Origin: Planctomycetaceae bacterium
GTDB taxonomy: Bacteria > Planctomycetota > Planctomycetia > Pirellulales > Lacipirellulaceae
DNA: 64,000 nt
Direction: 5' to 3'
Assembly: GCA_003233055.1 (NCBI GenBank)
Contig: QIKP01000054.1
Coordinates: 20,524 to 84,523 of the forward strand
Both the position numbers and the translations under genes were made by a program. The notes below the pieces were generated by a model. That model ran no database searches. It had not been told where the DNA came from and was given only the letters and a program-made list of their open reading frames with translations. Positions 44,443 to 54,404 of the stretch are shown in pieces (the first letter of the stretch is position 1; every line of letters starts with the position of its first letter).

Positions 44443-45975
44443 CTATTGGTTCGCACCGCTCTCTAAATCGCGGGTCGCCTCGAAAATACGCTGCTGCCGG
44501 CCCGATAGTTTCCCCAGTTCCCCCTGCAGGTCTTCGGCGTCGATTTGCGGGTTCTCCGCCAAGGCCCCCAGGTCCTGGGTCCGTTTGTAGACGCGGGCCT
44601 GGAGGGTCCGGATCATCCGCAGCTCTGCCAGCTTCGACACCAGAGGCGATTCGCCCGGCTGGCCACCACTGGCCGAAGGTCGCGGCTTGCTCTCCTGCTG
44701 GGCGGCTTCGTCGCGCGCCTGCTCGAGCGCGGCAATCATATCTTCCAGCCCGGCAATGATGTCGAGCTCGATCGTTTGAGTGATCGACCCAACGTCCGCG
44801 CCAGCCAGGCGATCCGAGACCGACCGCATGTCCTGGGCAATCTGGCTTGCCGTTTCGGGAAATGCGATCGACGTGCCATCTTCTCGCAACAAGAGCAGCA
44901 CCTTCTCGGCATCGCGGACCAGTTCCGCTTCACGCCGCGACAAGCGAATCGCCTTGAGCATCCACCTGCGCGAGGTCCCTTCGAGCGTCTCTTTGTGGAC
45001 GACGACCGTATCGTCGTAGAGGACCTTCTGTGTGGCGAGCATGTCGCGGAATCGGGCGACCAATTTCGCGAGGAGGCGTTCCCTCTCTTCTTCGCGAAGT
45101 TGACGGAGAATGCGTTCGAGTTCGGCACGGGCCGCCTCCAAGTCGCGCTGCGCCTGACGCTGTTTTTCTGCCGCTCCCTTTCGTTCCGCCTCTCGCAGTT
45201 GCTTCTCTGCCTGCTGCATCGCCCGCTGCGCTTTCTTGACTCGCTGGGCGGCGCGCTCGATCGGGTCGCCCGACGGGGGTTCTTCGCCCGACTCTCCTGA
45301 TTTCCCTTCCCCCCCTTCGCCTTTTCCTTGGCTGTCACTCGGCTTGCCTCCCTTGGGAGGCGACTTCTCCCCACTGGAATTCTCCCCACTGGCACCCTCC
45401 AGCGCCTTTTTGACTTTGTCGGTCGCTTCACCCACTTTGCTCTGGTCGTTCGCCAACCGTTTTTCGTCGGCTCCATCAAGGTTCTTGGCCCGGAGCGATC
45501 GTTGCTGACGAATGAGTTTTCCGATCTCTCGAATTTGTGCCTTGAGGAATCGCTTCATCGCATTGCGTTCCGCGTCGCCGGGGTCTTCGAGAAGCACGAG
45601 CAGCAGGGCTTCGAGCTCTGCCTGCAAGGCAACTTGATCACGTGCTGCGGCAGCCAGGCTTTCGGACTCGAGAAGCGTGACGATCGCGCCAAACCGTTCG
45701 CTGATCCCTTTCTCGCGACTCGCCCGAATCGTCCTCCGAAGTTGCTCGGCCCGTTCTGGCTCCCTGCTGTCGGCCAATTCCGCCAGCCGCGCCGCCACCG
45801 CCTCGAGCCGCTCGAACCGACTCGCCAAACTCTCTTGTTCTAGCGACAGACCGGTCGGGACATCGCTGGCGTCGGTGAGTTGTTGAGCCCAAGTGGTGCC
45901 AACAAAACTAAGAAGCACCACCAAGCAACCGGCCATCGGCCTTGCCCCTTTCCAGAATCGATCGTTCATTTCCAT
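44443..45975 (-). CDS. Exported coiled-coil protein
   Basis: The product is 510 residues with a signal segment (MAGCLVVLLSFVGTTWAQQ, about 14-32). Long charged helices follow: about 40-190, and 235-330 with KKAQRAMQQAEKQLREAERK and LEAARAELERILRQL. Between them is a Gly/Ser/Lys/Glu-rich linker (GKGEGGEGKSGESGEE). Heptad patterns point to a coiled coil. The end (about 440-510) is again helical, LAELRMIRTLQARVYKRTQDL. No catalytic motif. It lies between the DUF4175-like and TPR-like genes, separated from the former by a non-coding repeat element. Probably a structural part of the same envelope complex. Confidence 0.78.
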   Translation of the reverse strand: MEMNDRFWKGARPMAGCLVVLLSFVGTTWAQQLTDASDVPTGLSLEQESLASRFERLEAVAARLAELADSREPERAEQLRRTIRASREKGISERFGAIVTLLESESLAAAARDQVALQAELEALLLVLLEDPGDAERNAMKRFLKAQIREIGKLIRQQRSLRAKNLDGADEKRLANDQSKVGEATDKVKKALEGASGENSSGEKSPPKGGKPSDSQGKGEGGEGKSGESGEEPPSGDPIERAAQRVKKAQRAMQQAEKQLREAERKGAAEKQRQAQRDLEAARAELERILRQLREEERERLLAKLVARFRDMLATQKVLYDDTVVVHKETLEGTSRRWMLKAIRLSRREAELVRDAEKVLLLLREDGTSIAFPETASQIAQDMRSVSDRLAGADVGSITQTIELDIIAGLEDMIAALEQARDEAAQQESKPRPSASGGQPGESPLVSKLAELRMIRTLQARVYKRTQDLGALAENPQIDAEDLQGELGKLSGRQQRIFEATRDLESGANQ

Positions 45976-46329
45976 GTCGCTTGTCGGGTGGTGGTTGTCG
46001 TAGGATGGAATTCCATCCCTCTCTTAAGACGTCGTTATTCGTCCGATTCGTAAAATTCGTGGTTACCTGTTTCTTCACGCCAAGGCGCAGAGACGCAAAG
46101 GAAAAAAGAATGGGCCGCAGATAATCGCGAGGTTTCGGTTGAAGAACGCTCATCTTCACTAATCAACGCTAATTTGATGAGCGAAGATGAGTGTTCCTCT
46201 CCTTGGCTCCTCCCACGCGAAATCCCGATGAGACGAGTTGCATGAAACCACCAACAATCTATCTGCGCTTATCTGCGGCTATTCCTTCGATTCGTGGTTC
46301 CCTCTCTTTCGACTCGTGAACGGTTACCG
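45976..46329. repeat. Dispersed repeat element (copy C) inside the large operon
   Basis: The gap carries, at about 46040-46327, the same ordered pieces as 23863-24184: AAATTCGTGGTT, CGCAGAGACGCAAAGG, GGCCGCAGAT, CACTAATCAACGCTAATT and the end GACTCGTGAACGGTTAC (15 of 17 bases equal to the other copy's end). The matching left end is not seen, so this copy is truncated on that side. It encodes nothing and interrupts an otherwise tight gene run. Confidence 0.75.
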
Positions 46330-48567
46330 TTATTCTAACAGCATCTTCCGCAAATCGTCTTTCTGTTTGTCTTTCGTTTTTCCGGTGATTCGTTCCTGCT
46401 GGCGAATAATTTCTCGCAGAGTGGCAATGACTTCATTGTAGTTCTCGAGGCCCTGCATTTCTCGAAGCAGGTGTTCGACCTCGGCAATCGCAAGCCGCGT
46501 TTCGTTTTTGGCTTCGGAAACCAACCTACCCCCCCCCACCGCATGCACGCGATTGGCCACCCGGCTCATCCGCTCGCTTCCAAGCTCTCGAAGGGGGACC
46601 GCAATGCGGATGCCGATGCGGTCGAACAGTTCGGTGTTGTCGATGCGATTATTGGCCAACTGGGCATGGATCTCCTCGAAGCCGGCTGCGATGCCGAGAA
46701 TTTCATCCGCCATCTGCCAGGCGTTTTCGGCAAGACGGTCTGCCTCGCGTCGCACGGAGGCCTTGGAAGGGATCGTCTCCTTCGGCATCGGGTCTTCCAG
46801 CAACCGCTCGCCTTTCGACGCCTCCGTTGATTCCGCTCCGATCGCCTCCATTTGATCGAGCGCGTCGTAGAGCATGAGTAGTTTGTCGGCGATCGCCTCA
46901 AAGGTTTGGCGGAGGTTTTGCTCGGTCCCATTGAGGCGGAGGAGCAATTCCTCTTCGGTCACAATCTCAAAGGTTAGCGGCCTTGCCTTGCCAAGCTGCG
47001 GCTGGTCGCCCAGGTCGTAGTGATCGCGTGCCGCGACGTCGACCGTAATCCGATCGCCCGGCGCAAAGGGGCCCCGATCGCTTCCCTTTGCAGGCGAGTT
47101 TGCGAGTTCTCGCAAATCGACCGTCGCCAGCGCAACGACTTCGCCAAACGGATCGTTGGGCAAACGAATCGGTTGCTCCGGCAGCGCCAGATCGCCTACC
47201 CGCAAGGCAACCCAAGCGGCGTCGATTCCATGGTCATCCTCGATCGTTACTTGCAACGGCAGACGAGCGTCGGGCGTGACCGCCGTGCCGATGCCTTGCC
47301 GAACGACAAGCAATTGGGGCGACTGATCTCGCTTCGAGACCAGTGTCACGCGAAACGGCTCAGCCGACCGAATGCCGTCGGCATCGAGCAGCGACACTTC
47401 GATTTCGGCATCGTTCCGCTGCAGGAAAAGGGGATGGGAAAAGTCGGTCGTTTCGCTCTTTCGGACGGTCGGCGTTTCGTCGTCTTGAAAGACAATCCGC
47501 CACTCGACCTGTTCAATCGGCTTGTTCGCCTTCCCTGCAATCGTCACTTGCGTCCCTTCGGGTAGTTCCACTCGAGGACTGACCGGCAGTAGGCGAGGAG
47601 CGCGGCCGAGGTACGTGGGGTACTCGCAATGGAACTGGAGGGCCGTGACCTTGGGGCGTTCAACCACTTCCATCCGTAATCGGCGTAGTCGATCGTCGCC
47701 GCCACGAATGCTAAAGTCGACGCTCCCACTGATTCTCTCGAACAGGTACTCGTATCGCTGCGAAGCATCGCGGCCCGCCACGGCACGGCCGATGCGCACC
47801 AAGTCGGCCCGCCCACGACCTCCTTCATGCCACCGGTACCGAATCGTTACGCGGTCTGGCGATCGAAGGTTGCCCGCCAAATTGGCATCGACCACGATCG
47901 TCACGTCGGAATTGCGCGCGACCTTACGAACCAACCCGCCGTGGCCATCTGGTTGGAATCCCTCGATCGACAGTTCAACCGTGCGAGGCCACCGGTCAGG
48001 CGACAAGGCAATCCGCTCCGTATAAGTTTTCCAGACTTGCGGCGTTGCAAAGGCGAGCGCGACGACCGACAAAGCGAGCCCCACCGCGCCGGCAGCCATC
48101 CAGGCAAGCCGCGATCGGTTGAGGACGTTCTCGATTTTCAACTCGGTCGCCACCTGCGCCGCAGTTTGCCCGGTGCGCGCGACGAGTTCGGGATGCAATT
48201 CAGCGGCCCAATCGGGGTGATCGACCAAGTCGACCGCCGTGGAGAGTCGCTCGGCGAGTTCCGGGTGCTGGTGCTCGACGAGCCGGGCGAGGCTCTGATC
48301 GGAGAGCCGGGCCCACCAACGCCGAACGCCCCACCACAGAAGCATCCCACTCACGACGACAGCAATCGCCCCATGCAGGCCAATCCTGACTGCCGGGGAA
48401 GGTTCGAAAAACCAATCGAACAGCAAGCCTCCCCAAAAGACGAATCCCAGGAAGACCATCACGCAAAGCAAAGCCTCGATGACCACATGACGCCGAATAC
48501 GATGGCGCAATTCCCCCAACACTCGGCGGAGCGTCTGATCGTCGGTGGTGGGAGGAGGGGTTGGCAT
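46330..48567 (-). CDS. DUF4175-like membrane protein with long extracytoplasmic and coiled-coil part
   Basis: From the ATG at 48565-48567 (MPTPPPTTDDQTLRRVL) the protein is 745 residues. Membrane segments lie at about 32-55, 63-82 and 155-180, with RLVEHQHPELAERLSTAVDL between them, a typical DUF4175 start. The extracytoplasmic part has Ig-like beta repeats (PRTVELSIEGFQPDGHGG, PRVELPEGTQVTIAGKANKP, LPLQVTIEDDHGIDAAW). The last 200 residues form helices (LLLRLNGTEQNLRQTFEAIADKL), ending MQGLENYNEVIATLREIIRQQERIT. The frame stays open to 48939, but that overlaps the VWA gene and lacks conserved features. It likely spans the inner membrane with a large periplasmic body. Confidence 0.82.
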   Translation of the reverse strand: MPTPPPTTDDQTLRRVLGELRHRIRRHVVIEALLCVMVFLGFVFWGGLLFDWFFEPSPAVRIGLHGAIAVVVSGMLLWWGVRRWWARLSDQSLARLVEHQHPELAERLSTAVDLVDHPDWAAELHPELVARTGQTAAQVATELKIENVLNRSRLAWMAAGAVGLALSVVALAFATPQVWKTYTERIALSPDRWPRTVELSIEGFQPDGHGGLVRKVARNSDVTIVVDANLAGNLRSPDRVTIRYRWHEGGRGRADLVRIGRAVAGRDASQRYEYLFERISGSVDFSIRGGDDRLRRLRMEVVERPKVTALQFHCEYPTYLGRAPRLLPVSPRVELPEGTQVTIAGKANKPIEQVEWRIVFQDDETPTVRKSETTDFSHPLFLQRNDAEIEVSLLDADGIRSAEPFRVTLVSKRDQSPQLLVVRQGIGTAVTPDARLPLQVTIEDDHGIDAAWVALRVGDLALPEQPIRLPNDPFGEVVALATVDLRELANSPAKGSDRGPFAPGDRITVDVAARDHYDLGDQPQLGKARPLTFEIVTEEELLLRLNGTEQNLRQTFEAIADKLLMLYDALDQMEAIGAESTEASKGERLLEDPMPKETIPSKASVRREADRLAENAWQMADEILGIAAGFEEIHAQLANNRIDNTELFDRIGIRIAVPLRELGSERMSRVANRVHAVGGGRLVSEAKNETRLAIAEVEHLLREMQGLENYNEVIATLREIIRQQERITGKTKDKQKDDLRKMLLE

Positions 48568-48591
48568 GGTGTTCAAGCATTGTCGCCTGTT

Positions 48592-48647
48592 GTAGGCTTG
48601 GCTTCCAGCCTGGCGTGTGGGCATGTCAGGCTGGAAGCCAAACCTAC
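48592..48647. repeat. 21-bp inverted repeat at the end of the VWA gene
   Basis: Arms at 48592-48612 and 48627-48647 (GTAGGCTTGGCTTCCAGCC and its complement, one mismatch) flank a 14-base loop. The right arm touches the VWA stop codon. There is no T-run on the minus-strand side, so it looks like a dispersed palindrome; it could also slow read-through between the two genes. Confidence 0.8.
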
Positions 48648-51160
48648 TAGGCAAGGTAACTCCATCTCCGGAGGATCCATTCCAAACAAAGCGCGCCGGC
48701 GACGATCGCGAGCCATGTGAACGACAACCGCCGAGCAAACGGTTCGTCGATCGTGCCGAGGAGTCGTTTGGTGCGAGCCTTGCTTGGCGTCGCGGCGACG
48801 AGCGACGGGAGCGAGTTGCTGCCCGCAAGGGCGATCGCGGCCGACGCGTAATACTGCCCTCCTGTCTGTTCGGCAAGTCGTCGCAGCGCCGAGACGTTGC
48901 GGGTCGTTTGGCGGATCTCTCGTTGCGGGATCGCCACACGCACCGATCTTGTGAGCTGCGATTCCGAATCAGGAATCGGCAACACGAATCGATACGCCCC
49001 GGGAACTACGACGCGAAACTCAGCCGCGAAGTTCCCGACCTTGTTCGGTTCGGGCAGCATGGCAAGTGGCTCATGCCCCCCCCCTGGCAGTTCCACCGTC
49101 AGGGGCAAGCTTTCCGCAACAAGAGGCTCGAGCTGTAGGTCGGAAACGACCGCACGCAGCGGGACGGTATCGCCCACTTCGTAGCGATCTTGCGAGACCA
49201 GTAGCTTCCCGCGTGGCGAACCTTGGAGCAATCGCCCCTGGCTCACGTGGCGGAGCAGCCCGGTCCAAAGTCGGTCAACGAAGTGGGTGTCGACCGCACG
49301 AAGTCGCCACAACTCGCTACTCCCGATGTAAAAGACTTGTCCCGCACCGTAGTAATGGCTAGCAAGGTAGGCCGGCCCCGGTTCGTCCGCCACTCCTTGC
49401 AGCGTGGCGTAAATCATCGCACCTGGTTTGGGTCCAAGGTGCGGCAGCGCGCCAAAGACGCCATCAAACTGCCGCCAGGCCGCCTCGTTCTCTTGGCGGC
49501 TATCGGCAAGCCAAAGGAACTCTGCGTCGCGGCCTTCACGAGTAAAAACGAAGGGCTCGGGCGTGTCGCGCGGACGAGAGTCGTTCCGCAGATCAAGCAT
49601 CTGCTGCGGCAGCCGAACCGGGTAAAGGCCACGAATCGAACGCATACTGGCGTTCACACCCCAACGAGGCATGTTCACCTTGCCCGGCACCACAATCAGC
49701 CCCCCTGCTTGCCGAGCAATCCATTGTTCGAGCCAACCGACTTGATCCGCTCCCAAGAGCGACCAGTCGGGATCGAAGGCAACGATCGCGTCGTAGGCCG
49801 ATAGTTGCTCGGCTGAAGTAGGAAACTCGTGAAGAATCTGGTCGGCATCTTGCGAGATCCCCTCGACGCCTGACTCAAGCAACACGTCGACCGTGAACGT
49901 CTTGTCCCGGCGAAGTTGGTTGCGAAGAAATCGGTAGTCGCGTGCCGGGCCGCCAGCATAGAGGAGCACACACGTCTTGCGGGCGACGATGGCGACTTCG
50001 GCTTGCGCGCGGTTATCGTCGGTGGCCGACTCGCCCCGGCCTGGGGCAATACGGACTTCGTAGACAAACTCGCCTGCCTCGGCAGGAGTCGTCTCGAATC
50101 GAATCGTTTGCAAGTCGTCGCCCGGCTCGGTCGTCGCTTGCTCGGAGGCGACCAGTTCCCAATCTTGGATATCCTTTTCTGCGCCGTTTGGTTGGTCGCC
50201 GTCGGGTCCTGCGTCAGGTCCTTCGCTGACTGGTCGCCGGAAAAGTTGTAGCTCGAGTTGCCGCGCCGCCTTGCCTTGGGTCTGGATGACGGCTTGGAGT
50301 GTCAGGTTGTCGCCGGGGTAGGCTTGCTCGGGAGCAATGAGTTCGCGGGCGGCCATGTTCATGGGGGCGACCAAAGGGCCGAAGCCGATGGAATGAATCG
50401 GTGCCCCGACCGCCGAAGCAGCGTCGCCGGCGGAGGCCAGTTCGAGGCCCCCGTTTTGGCCGCCATCGGTGAGCAGGACGATGCCGGCGAGGGGCAAGCC
50501 GCGGTAGCGCTCGAGCGTGGTGGCAATCGCATCGCCGAGGCGCGTCTCGTGGCCTTCTGGCAAGAACGATTCGGCCAGTCGCTCGGAGGCAAGCCGACGG
50601 CGTGCCGGTTCTACCTCGGCGAGTTCCTCGGAATCGGCCTGGTGCATCGGCAAGTAGGCAACCGGGCGGGCGGTCTCGTCGAAAGCGACGAGGTCGACGT
50701 CGTGCACCGCAGCCAGCTCCTCGACCAGTGGCGTGTCGGCAAGCAGCCCGAGCACGCGGCTGGTGCGAGTTACCGACTCGTCGGTGGAGTCGTTGGTGGA
50801 CTCCTTGGAAGGACCATCAGGCAAGTTCATGCTGAGACTCGTGTCGACCAGTATCGCCACGCGCGACGGTTCGACGACCTCGTTGCTACTCCGTTTTTCG
50901 AGGCCTAAGAAAAACGCGACGAGCCCCGCCACCGCCACCGTCCGGAGCGACGCGAGCGACATCGCCTTGGTGAGCGAAACCGTGCGCGCTTCGCGACGAT
51001 AGAAGAGCCAAATGTAGACGAGCAGTACCACGACCCCTGCGACCAGCGCAAGCATCCACCCGCCCGAATCGCGGAGCGACTCCAGCCGAGCGAACTCATA
51101 GACCGCCTCCTCCCCGCTCGCAGCACGGGCCAGCAGCGGACTGCCAAGCAGGAAGTTCAT
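48647..51160 (-). CDS. VWA-domain membrane protein with GATase1-like segment
   Basis: About 837 residues. Two membrane segments (about 36-53 and 72-88) precede a von Willebrand A domain whose MIDAS starts VAILVDTSLSM (about 102-111) and continues VLLTDGGQNGG. After beta-rich domains comes YAGGPARDYRFLRNQL then AIVAFDPDWSLLGADQ and LIVVPGKVNMP, the layout of a glutamine-amidotransferase-like fold without the catalytic Cys seen. A last membrane segment, FTWLAIVAGALCLEWIL, closes it. I used the ATG at 51158-51160; a TTG at 51194-51196 is alternative. It follows the BatA-like gene by 45 bases. Confidence 0.88.
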   Translation of the reverse strand: MNFLLGSPLLARAASGEEAVYEFARLESLRDSGGWMLALVAGVVVLLVYIWLFYRREARTVSLTKAMSLASLRTVAVAGLVAFFLGLEKRSSNEVVEPSRVAILVDTSLSMNLPDGPSKESTNDSTDESVTRTSRVLGLLADTPLVEELAAVHDVDLVAFDETARPVAYLPMHQADSEELAEVEPARRRLASERLAESFLPEGHETRLGDAIATTLERYRGLPLAGIVLLTDGGQNGGLELASAGDAASAVGAPIHSIGFGPLVAPMNMAARELIAPEQAYPGDNLTLQAVIQTQGKAARQLELQLFRRPVSEGPDAGPDGDQPNGAEKDIQDWELVASEQATTEPGDDLQTIRFETTPAEAGEFVYEVRIAPGRGESATDDNRAQAEVAIVARKTCVLLYAGGPARDYRFLRNQLRRDKTFTVDVLLESGVEGISQDADQILHEFPTSAEQLSAYDAIVAFDPDWSLLGADQVGWLEQWIARQAGGLIVVPGKVNMPRWGVNASMRSIRGLYPVRLPQQMLDLRNDSRPRDTPEPFVFTREGRDAEFLWLADSRQENEAAWRQFDGVFGALPHLGPKPGAMIYATLQGVADEPGPAYLASHYYGAGQVFYIGSSELWRLRAVDTHFVDRLWTGLLRHVSQGRLLQGSPRGKLLVSQDRYEVGDTVPLRAVVSDLQLEPLVAESLPLTVELPGGGHEPLAMLPEPNKVGNFAAEFRVVVPGAYRFVLPIPDSESQLTRSVRVAIPQREIRQTTRNVSALRRLAEQTGGQYYASAAIALAGSNSLPSLVAATPSKARTKRLLGTIDEPFARRLSFTWLAIVAGALCLEWILRRWSYLA

Positions 51161-51205
51161 CGATGAAGTGGCGAGGAAGTGCAACGTAGGGCTCAAAGGA
51201 GGAGG

Positions 51206-53422
51206 CTATTCATGGAAACTGCAATAGTAGGCAAGGCCCTGCTCGGCGACGAGTGTGAGGACCAGCGCCGCAAGGAGTAGCTCGGTCCAGGCCGATTCGC
51301 TCGGGTTCGCTTCCGAGGCAAGTTCATCGGCGTACCGGAGCGTCACCCGTTGGGTGACGAACTTCTGCCGCATCGTCGCATCGGCGAAAAGCGCAAGGTC
51401 GCCTTCGCCTGTTGCCGGGTTCACGGCGAGAAATCGTTGCTCGGTACCACCGCCGGCGCGATGGAGCTGCAGCTCGTAGAGCCCGTGTCGCTCGAGGCGT
51501 GGCGAGACGAGCGTCAACGACTCGGCATTCGGGTCGCTTGTGAGGCTCGTTTGGTACGGCATCCCTTCGCCTCTGCGGAGGAGGCTTCCGGTAGCGGCGT
51601 ACGACTGGCCCGAAAGCGGCGTGCGAAGCACCTCCCCCACATCCTGCACTTGGTCGACCGCTTGGCCGTTGGCCAGGTAGGCAAACATTTCGTTCACCAG
51701 CACAACGAACGCCGGGTTGGGCCCCCAATTGGTCCAACTGCCAAGCGTTCCGCGATCGGGCGACGCTTTGGTCAACTGCAAAATCACCTTCCCTTTGCCA
51801 AAGTTCTTCTCGACGACCAGCGGCGTGCCTCCGGCAAGGCTAGCAATGACGCGAGTCTCGGTCGGTACCTCGGTTTGCCAACCTGGCGCAAGGGCGTAGT
51901 AGTAGTGGACCTTCATCAAGGCGAGCATGCTGTTTCGCTCGCCGCGGAAGATACGAAAAATCGGATGATCGGTCACCCGAATATCGGCCGCACCGCTCTC
52001 CCCCTGGCCGATCCACTGCGTCGGCAACGTCGGAGGTGCCGGGCAGAGTCCGGCACCCATGCTGAAACCTTCTTTGGCATAGAAACGGCGGTCGATCGAC
52101 TCGCCCAACGTGATCAGCAGGCCGCCGCCCCGTTCGACGTACGCCTCGAGCCGCTTTTGGTTTTCCTCGCTCCACCTTGGCACGTCGAGTAAAGCGATCG
52201 CCGAAAAATCGTCCAGTGAACCGGCAGAAGAAAACTCCGCCGGGCGAACGACTTCGGATTCCCAACCACTCTTGGCGAGGCCACCCGGCGCGACAGCAGT
52301 CGCCAAGTAATACGACTCCCAGGTATTCGGCGATCCATCGACCAGCAGCAGACGCTGCGCCTTGGGAAGCTCGGTGGCAAAGAACCGCCGGTTGTCGAGC
52401 GCCACGGCGTCGGCATCGATGGTCCCTTCGATCCAATGCGGCCCCTCGCCGGCAAACGTCACACGAAACCGCTGTTCCACTTGCTCCCCCGCCCCGATCG
52501 TGCCGAGAGGCACCGCGATGAGCGGGCTACCATCCTGCTGGAATTCGACCACCACGTCGGAGGCCGTTTGCGTACCGTAGTTGTGCACCGCTAGGCGCAT
52601 CCACATTTCAACATCCGCCGCACGAACGCCTGCTTCGGGTTCGAGAAGGGTGATGGCAAGATTCTCGTGCGTCTGCCGTGCGCACCGAACGAATTGCAGG
52701 CTCGCAGGGCCGTGAGAGAGTTCCTGGACAACCGACTCGACCGCGTCGAGTTCCGCCAGATCGCGCTGCCGAAAGTCGGAAACGACATGCACCACCAAGT
52801 CTTCGTCGGAGGGCTGAAGGTCGGCCAGTTCGCGAGCGCGCCGAAGCGCGGCGAGCAACCCGGGAGCCAACTCGCTCGGCTTGGCAGTTTCGATGCGCGA
52901 GGTGAGCTGTGCACGGGATTCCTCGTCGAGTGCATGGCGAAAGATCGCCGGGCGAGGGTCGTCGCCCGGCGTTTGCGCGTCGGAAAATCGGAGTACCGAC
53001 ACCACGCTCGCGGTCGACTGGTCGGTCGCCGCACGAACAATATCGCCCACCGCCCCGAGCCCTTCGTCCCAGGCCGAGGTCTCCCCCCAGCGGTCGGTCA
53101 TCGAGTAACTATCGTCGAGGAGAACCAGGTGATGCACTGGCCGGTTCATCAGCCGGCCGATCCAGCCACTCCGCGTCGACGGCCGGGCGAGCATCACCAC
53201 CAGCAACGCCATCGCCGCCGTCCGCAACAGCATGAGCAGCAATTCCCGTAAGCTGATCCAGGTCTTGCTCTGCTGCTGGCTCTCCATCAGGAACTTCATC
53301 GCGGCCCAGGGGACTCGCTGGCGACGGCGCAGGTTGAGCAGGTGAATGACAACCGGAAGGGCGATCACCAGCAAGCCAAACCAAAAGACCGAGGGATAAA
53401 GAAAGGACAAGACGTCAACCAC
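51206..53422 (-). CDS. BatA-like membrane protein with VWA domain
   Basis: The 738-residue protein begins with the aerotolerance-regulator (BatA) N-terminus: FLYPSVFWFGLLVIALPVVIHLLNLRRRQRVPW-type segment (membrane at about 10-30) and LLLMLLRTAAMALLVVMLARP (about 61-81; shown in pieces as ALLVVMLARP). The MIDAS DDSYS lies at 103-107. A GATase1-like part holds RLLLVDGSPNTWESYYLATA, FSAIALLDVPRWSEEN and GGLLITLGESID. A C-terminal membrane segment is ELLLAALVLTLVAEQGL. The start is GTG at 53420-53422. It sits between the DUF58 and second VWA genes, the classical Bat order. Confidence 0.9.
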   Translation of the reverse strand: MVDVLSFLYPSVFWFGLLVIALPVVIHLLNLRRRQRVPWAAMKFLMESQQQSKTWISLRELLLMLLRTAAMALLVVMLARPSTRSGWIGRLMNRPVHHLVLLDDSYSMTDRWGETSAWDEGLGAVGDIVRAATDQSTASVVSVLRFSDAQTPGDDPRPAIFRHALDEESRAQLTSRIETAKPSELAPGLLAALRRARELADLQPSDEDLVVHVVSDFRQRDLAELDAVESVVQELSHGPASLQFVRCARQTHENLAITLLEPEAGVRAADVEMWMRLAVHNYGTQTASDVVVEFQQDGSPLIAVPLGTIGAGEQVEQRFRVTFAGEGPHWIEGTIDADAVALDNRRFFATELPKAQRLLLVDGSPNTWESYYLATAVAPGGLAKSGWESEVVRPAEFSSAGSLDDFSAIALLDVPRWSEENQKRLEAYVERGGGLLITLGESIDRRFYAKEGFSMGAGLCPAPPTLPTQWIGQGESGAADIRVTDHPIFRIFRGERNSMLALMKVHYYYALAPGWQTEVPTETRVIASLAGGTPLVVEKNFGKGKVILQLTKASPDRGTLGSWTNWGPNPAFVVLVNEMFAYLANGQAVDQVQDVGEVLRTPLSGQSYAATGSLLRRGEGMPYQTSLTSDPNAESLTLVSPRLERHGLYELQLHRAGGGTEQRFLAVNPATGEGDLALFADATMRQKFVTQRVTLRYADELASEANPSESAWTELLLAALVLTLVAEQGLAYYCSFHE

Positions 53423-53495
53423 CCAAAAGGCAAGCCAGGCCTGTCATGGCCCGGTCGGAAGGAATGTGGAATGTAAAACCAATGACAACGAGCCG

Positions 53496-54404
53496 CTAGA
53501 CCTTCGACCTTTGCGACAGCATTCTTCTGGTAAGGAGGGCCATCAACACCGCATCCAGGGGGTCGCTAGTGCGGACGAGTCGATAGTCGGCGTCCGCCGC
53601 AGTACAAGTCCGGCGAACTTGAGTGAGGAACGTCTCCATCGCGCGCAGGTAACCTTTGCGGAGCGCACGGGGATTGCAGTCGAGCTTCTGGTCGACTTCG
53701 AGCCCTTCGAATCGAACCGGGCCCCGGAACGAAAAGTCGATTTCGTCGTCGTCCAACACTTGGAGCACCACGATGTCATGCCCGATCCGCCGAAGCGCCG
53801 CGAGCCCCGCCTTCAGCCCCTCCAAATCGCCGAGCAAATCGGAGAGGATCACAATCATCCCTCGCTTGGGCCTCGCCTGGGCAACCCGGGCAAGGATCGC
53901 CCCCAAGTCGGTCTTCTCGCGAGGTTCGCTCGACTCGAGCGCCTGAACGATGCGCGAGAGATGCCGACGCTGGGTTCGCTGCGGAACTTCGTGGCGAACC
54001 ACCTCGTCGAACACCATGCAACCGACCGAGTCTTGCTGCTTCAGCAAAAGGTAAGCCAAGGCAGCCGCCGCCGTGGCGGCGTAGTCGCGCTTGTCGAGCG
54101 GGCCCGAGCCGTAACTCATGCTGGCCGACCCGTCGACGACCAGCGTGCATCGCAAGTTGGTTTCCTCTTCATACCGCTTGACGTAGAGCCGGTCTTGCTT
54201 GCCCCAGACTTTCCAATCGATATGGCGCAAGTCGTCCCCGGTCGCGTATTCGCGATGCTCACGGAATTCGATCGACTGGCCAAAGTAGGGACTGCGGTGC
54301 ATTCCCGACATCAGGCCTTCGACGATGTAACGTGCTCGGATCTCGAGACGCCCTATGCGGCGGACGACATCAGGAAGCAAAGACTTTTCGGAAGCGGGGG
54401 TCAT
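53496..54404 (-). CDS. DUF58 family protein (VWA-like partner of MoxR)
   Basis: The 302-residue cytoplasmic protein has the family signature [20 protein letters not shown] (about residues 53-72) followed by [12 protein letters not shown], and a VWA-like [16 protein letters not shown] (DGSAS at 91-95). The later [12 protein letters not shown] completes the fold. DUF58 proteins are partners of MoxR ATPases and are thought to receive metal-dependent substrates. It overlaps the MoxR gene by 35 bases, so the two are almost certainly co-translated. ATG at 54402-54404. Confidence 0.95.
   Translation of the reverse strand: MTPASEKSLLPDVVRRIGRLEIRARYIVEGLMSGMHRSPYFGQSIEFREHREYATGDDLRHIDWKVWGKQDRLYVKRYEEETNLRCTLVVDGSASMSYGSGPLDKRDYAATAAAALAYLLLKQQDSVGCMVFDEVVRHEVPQRTQRRHLSRIVQALESSEPREKTDLGAILARVAQARPKRGMIVILSDLLGDLEGLKAGLAALRRIGHDIVVLQVLDDDEIDFSFRGPVRFEGLEVDQKLDCNPRALRKGYLRAMETFLTQVRRTCTAADADYRLVRTSDPLDAVLMALLTRRMLSQRSKV

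Noticed and set aside
48568..48939. N-terminal extension of the DUF4175-like gene
   Set aside because: It would overlap the VWA gene by nearly 300 bases and the added residues are Arg/Ser-rich without conserved pattern; the ATG at 48565-48567 fits the family.
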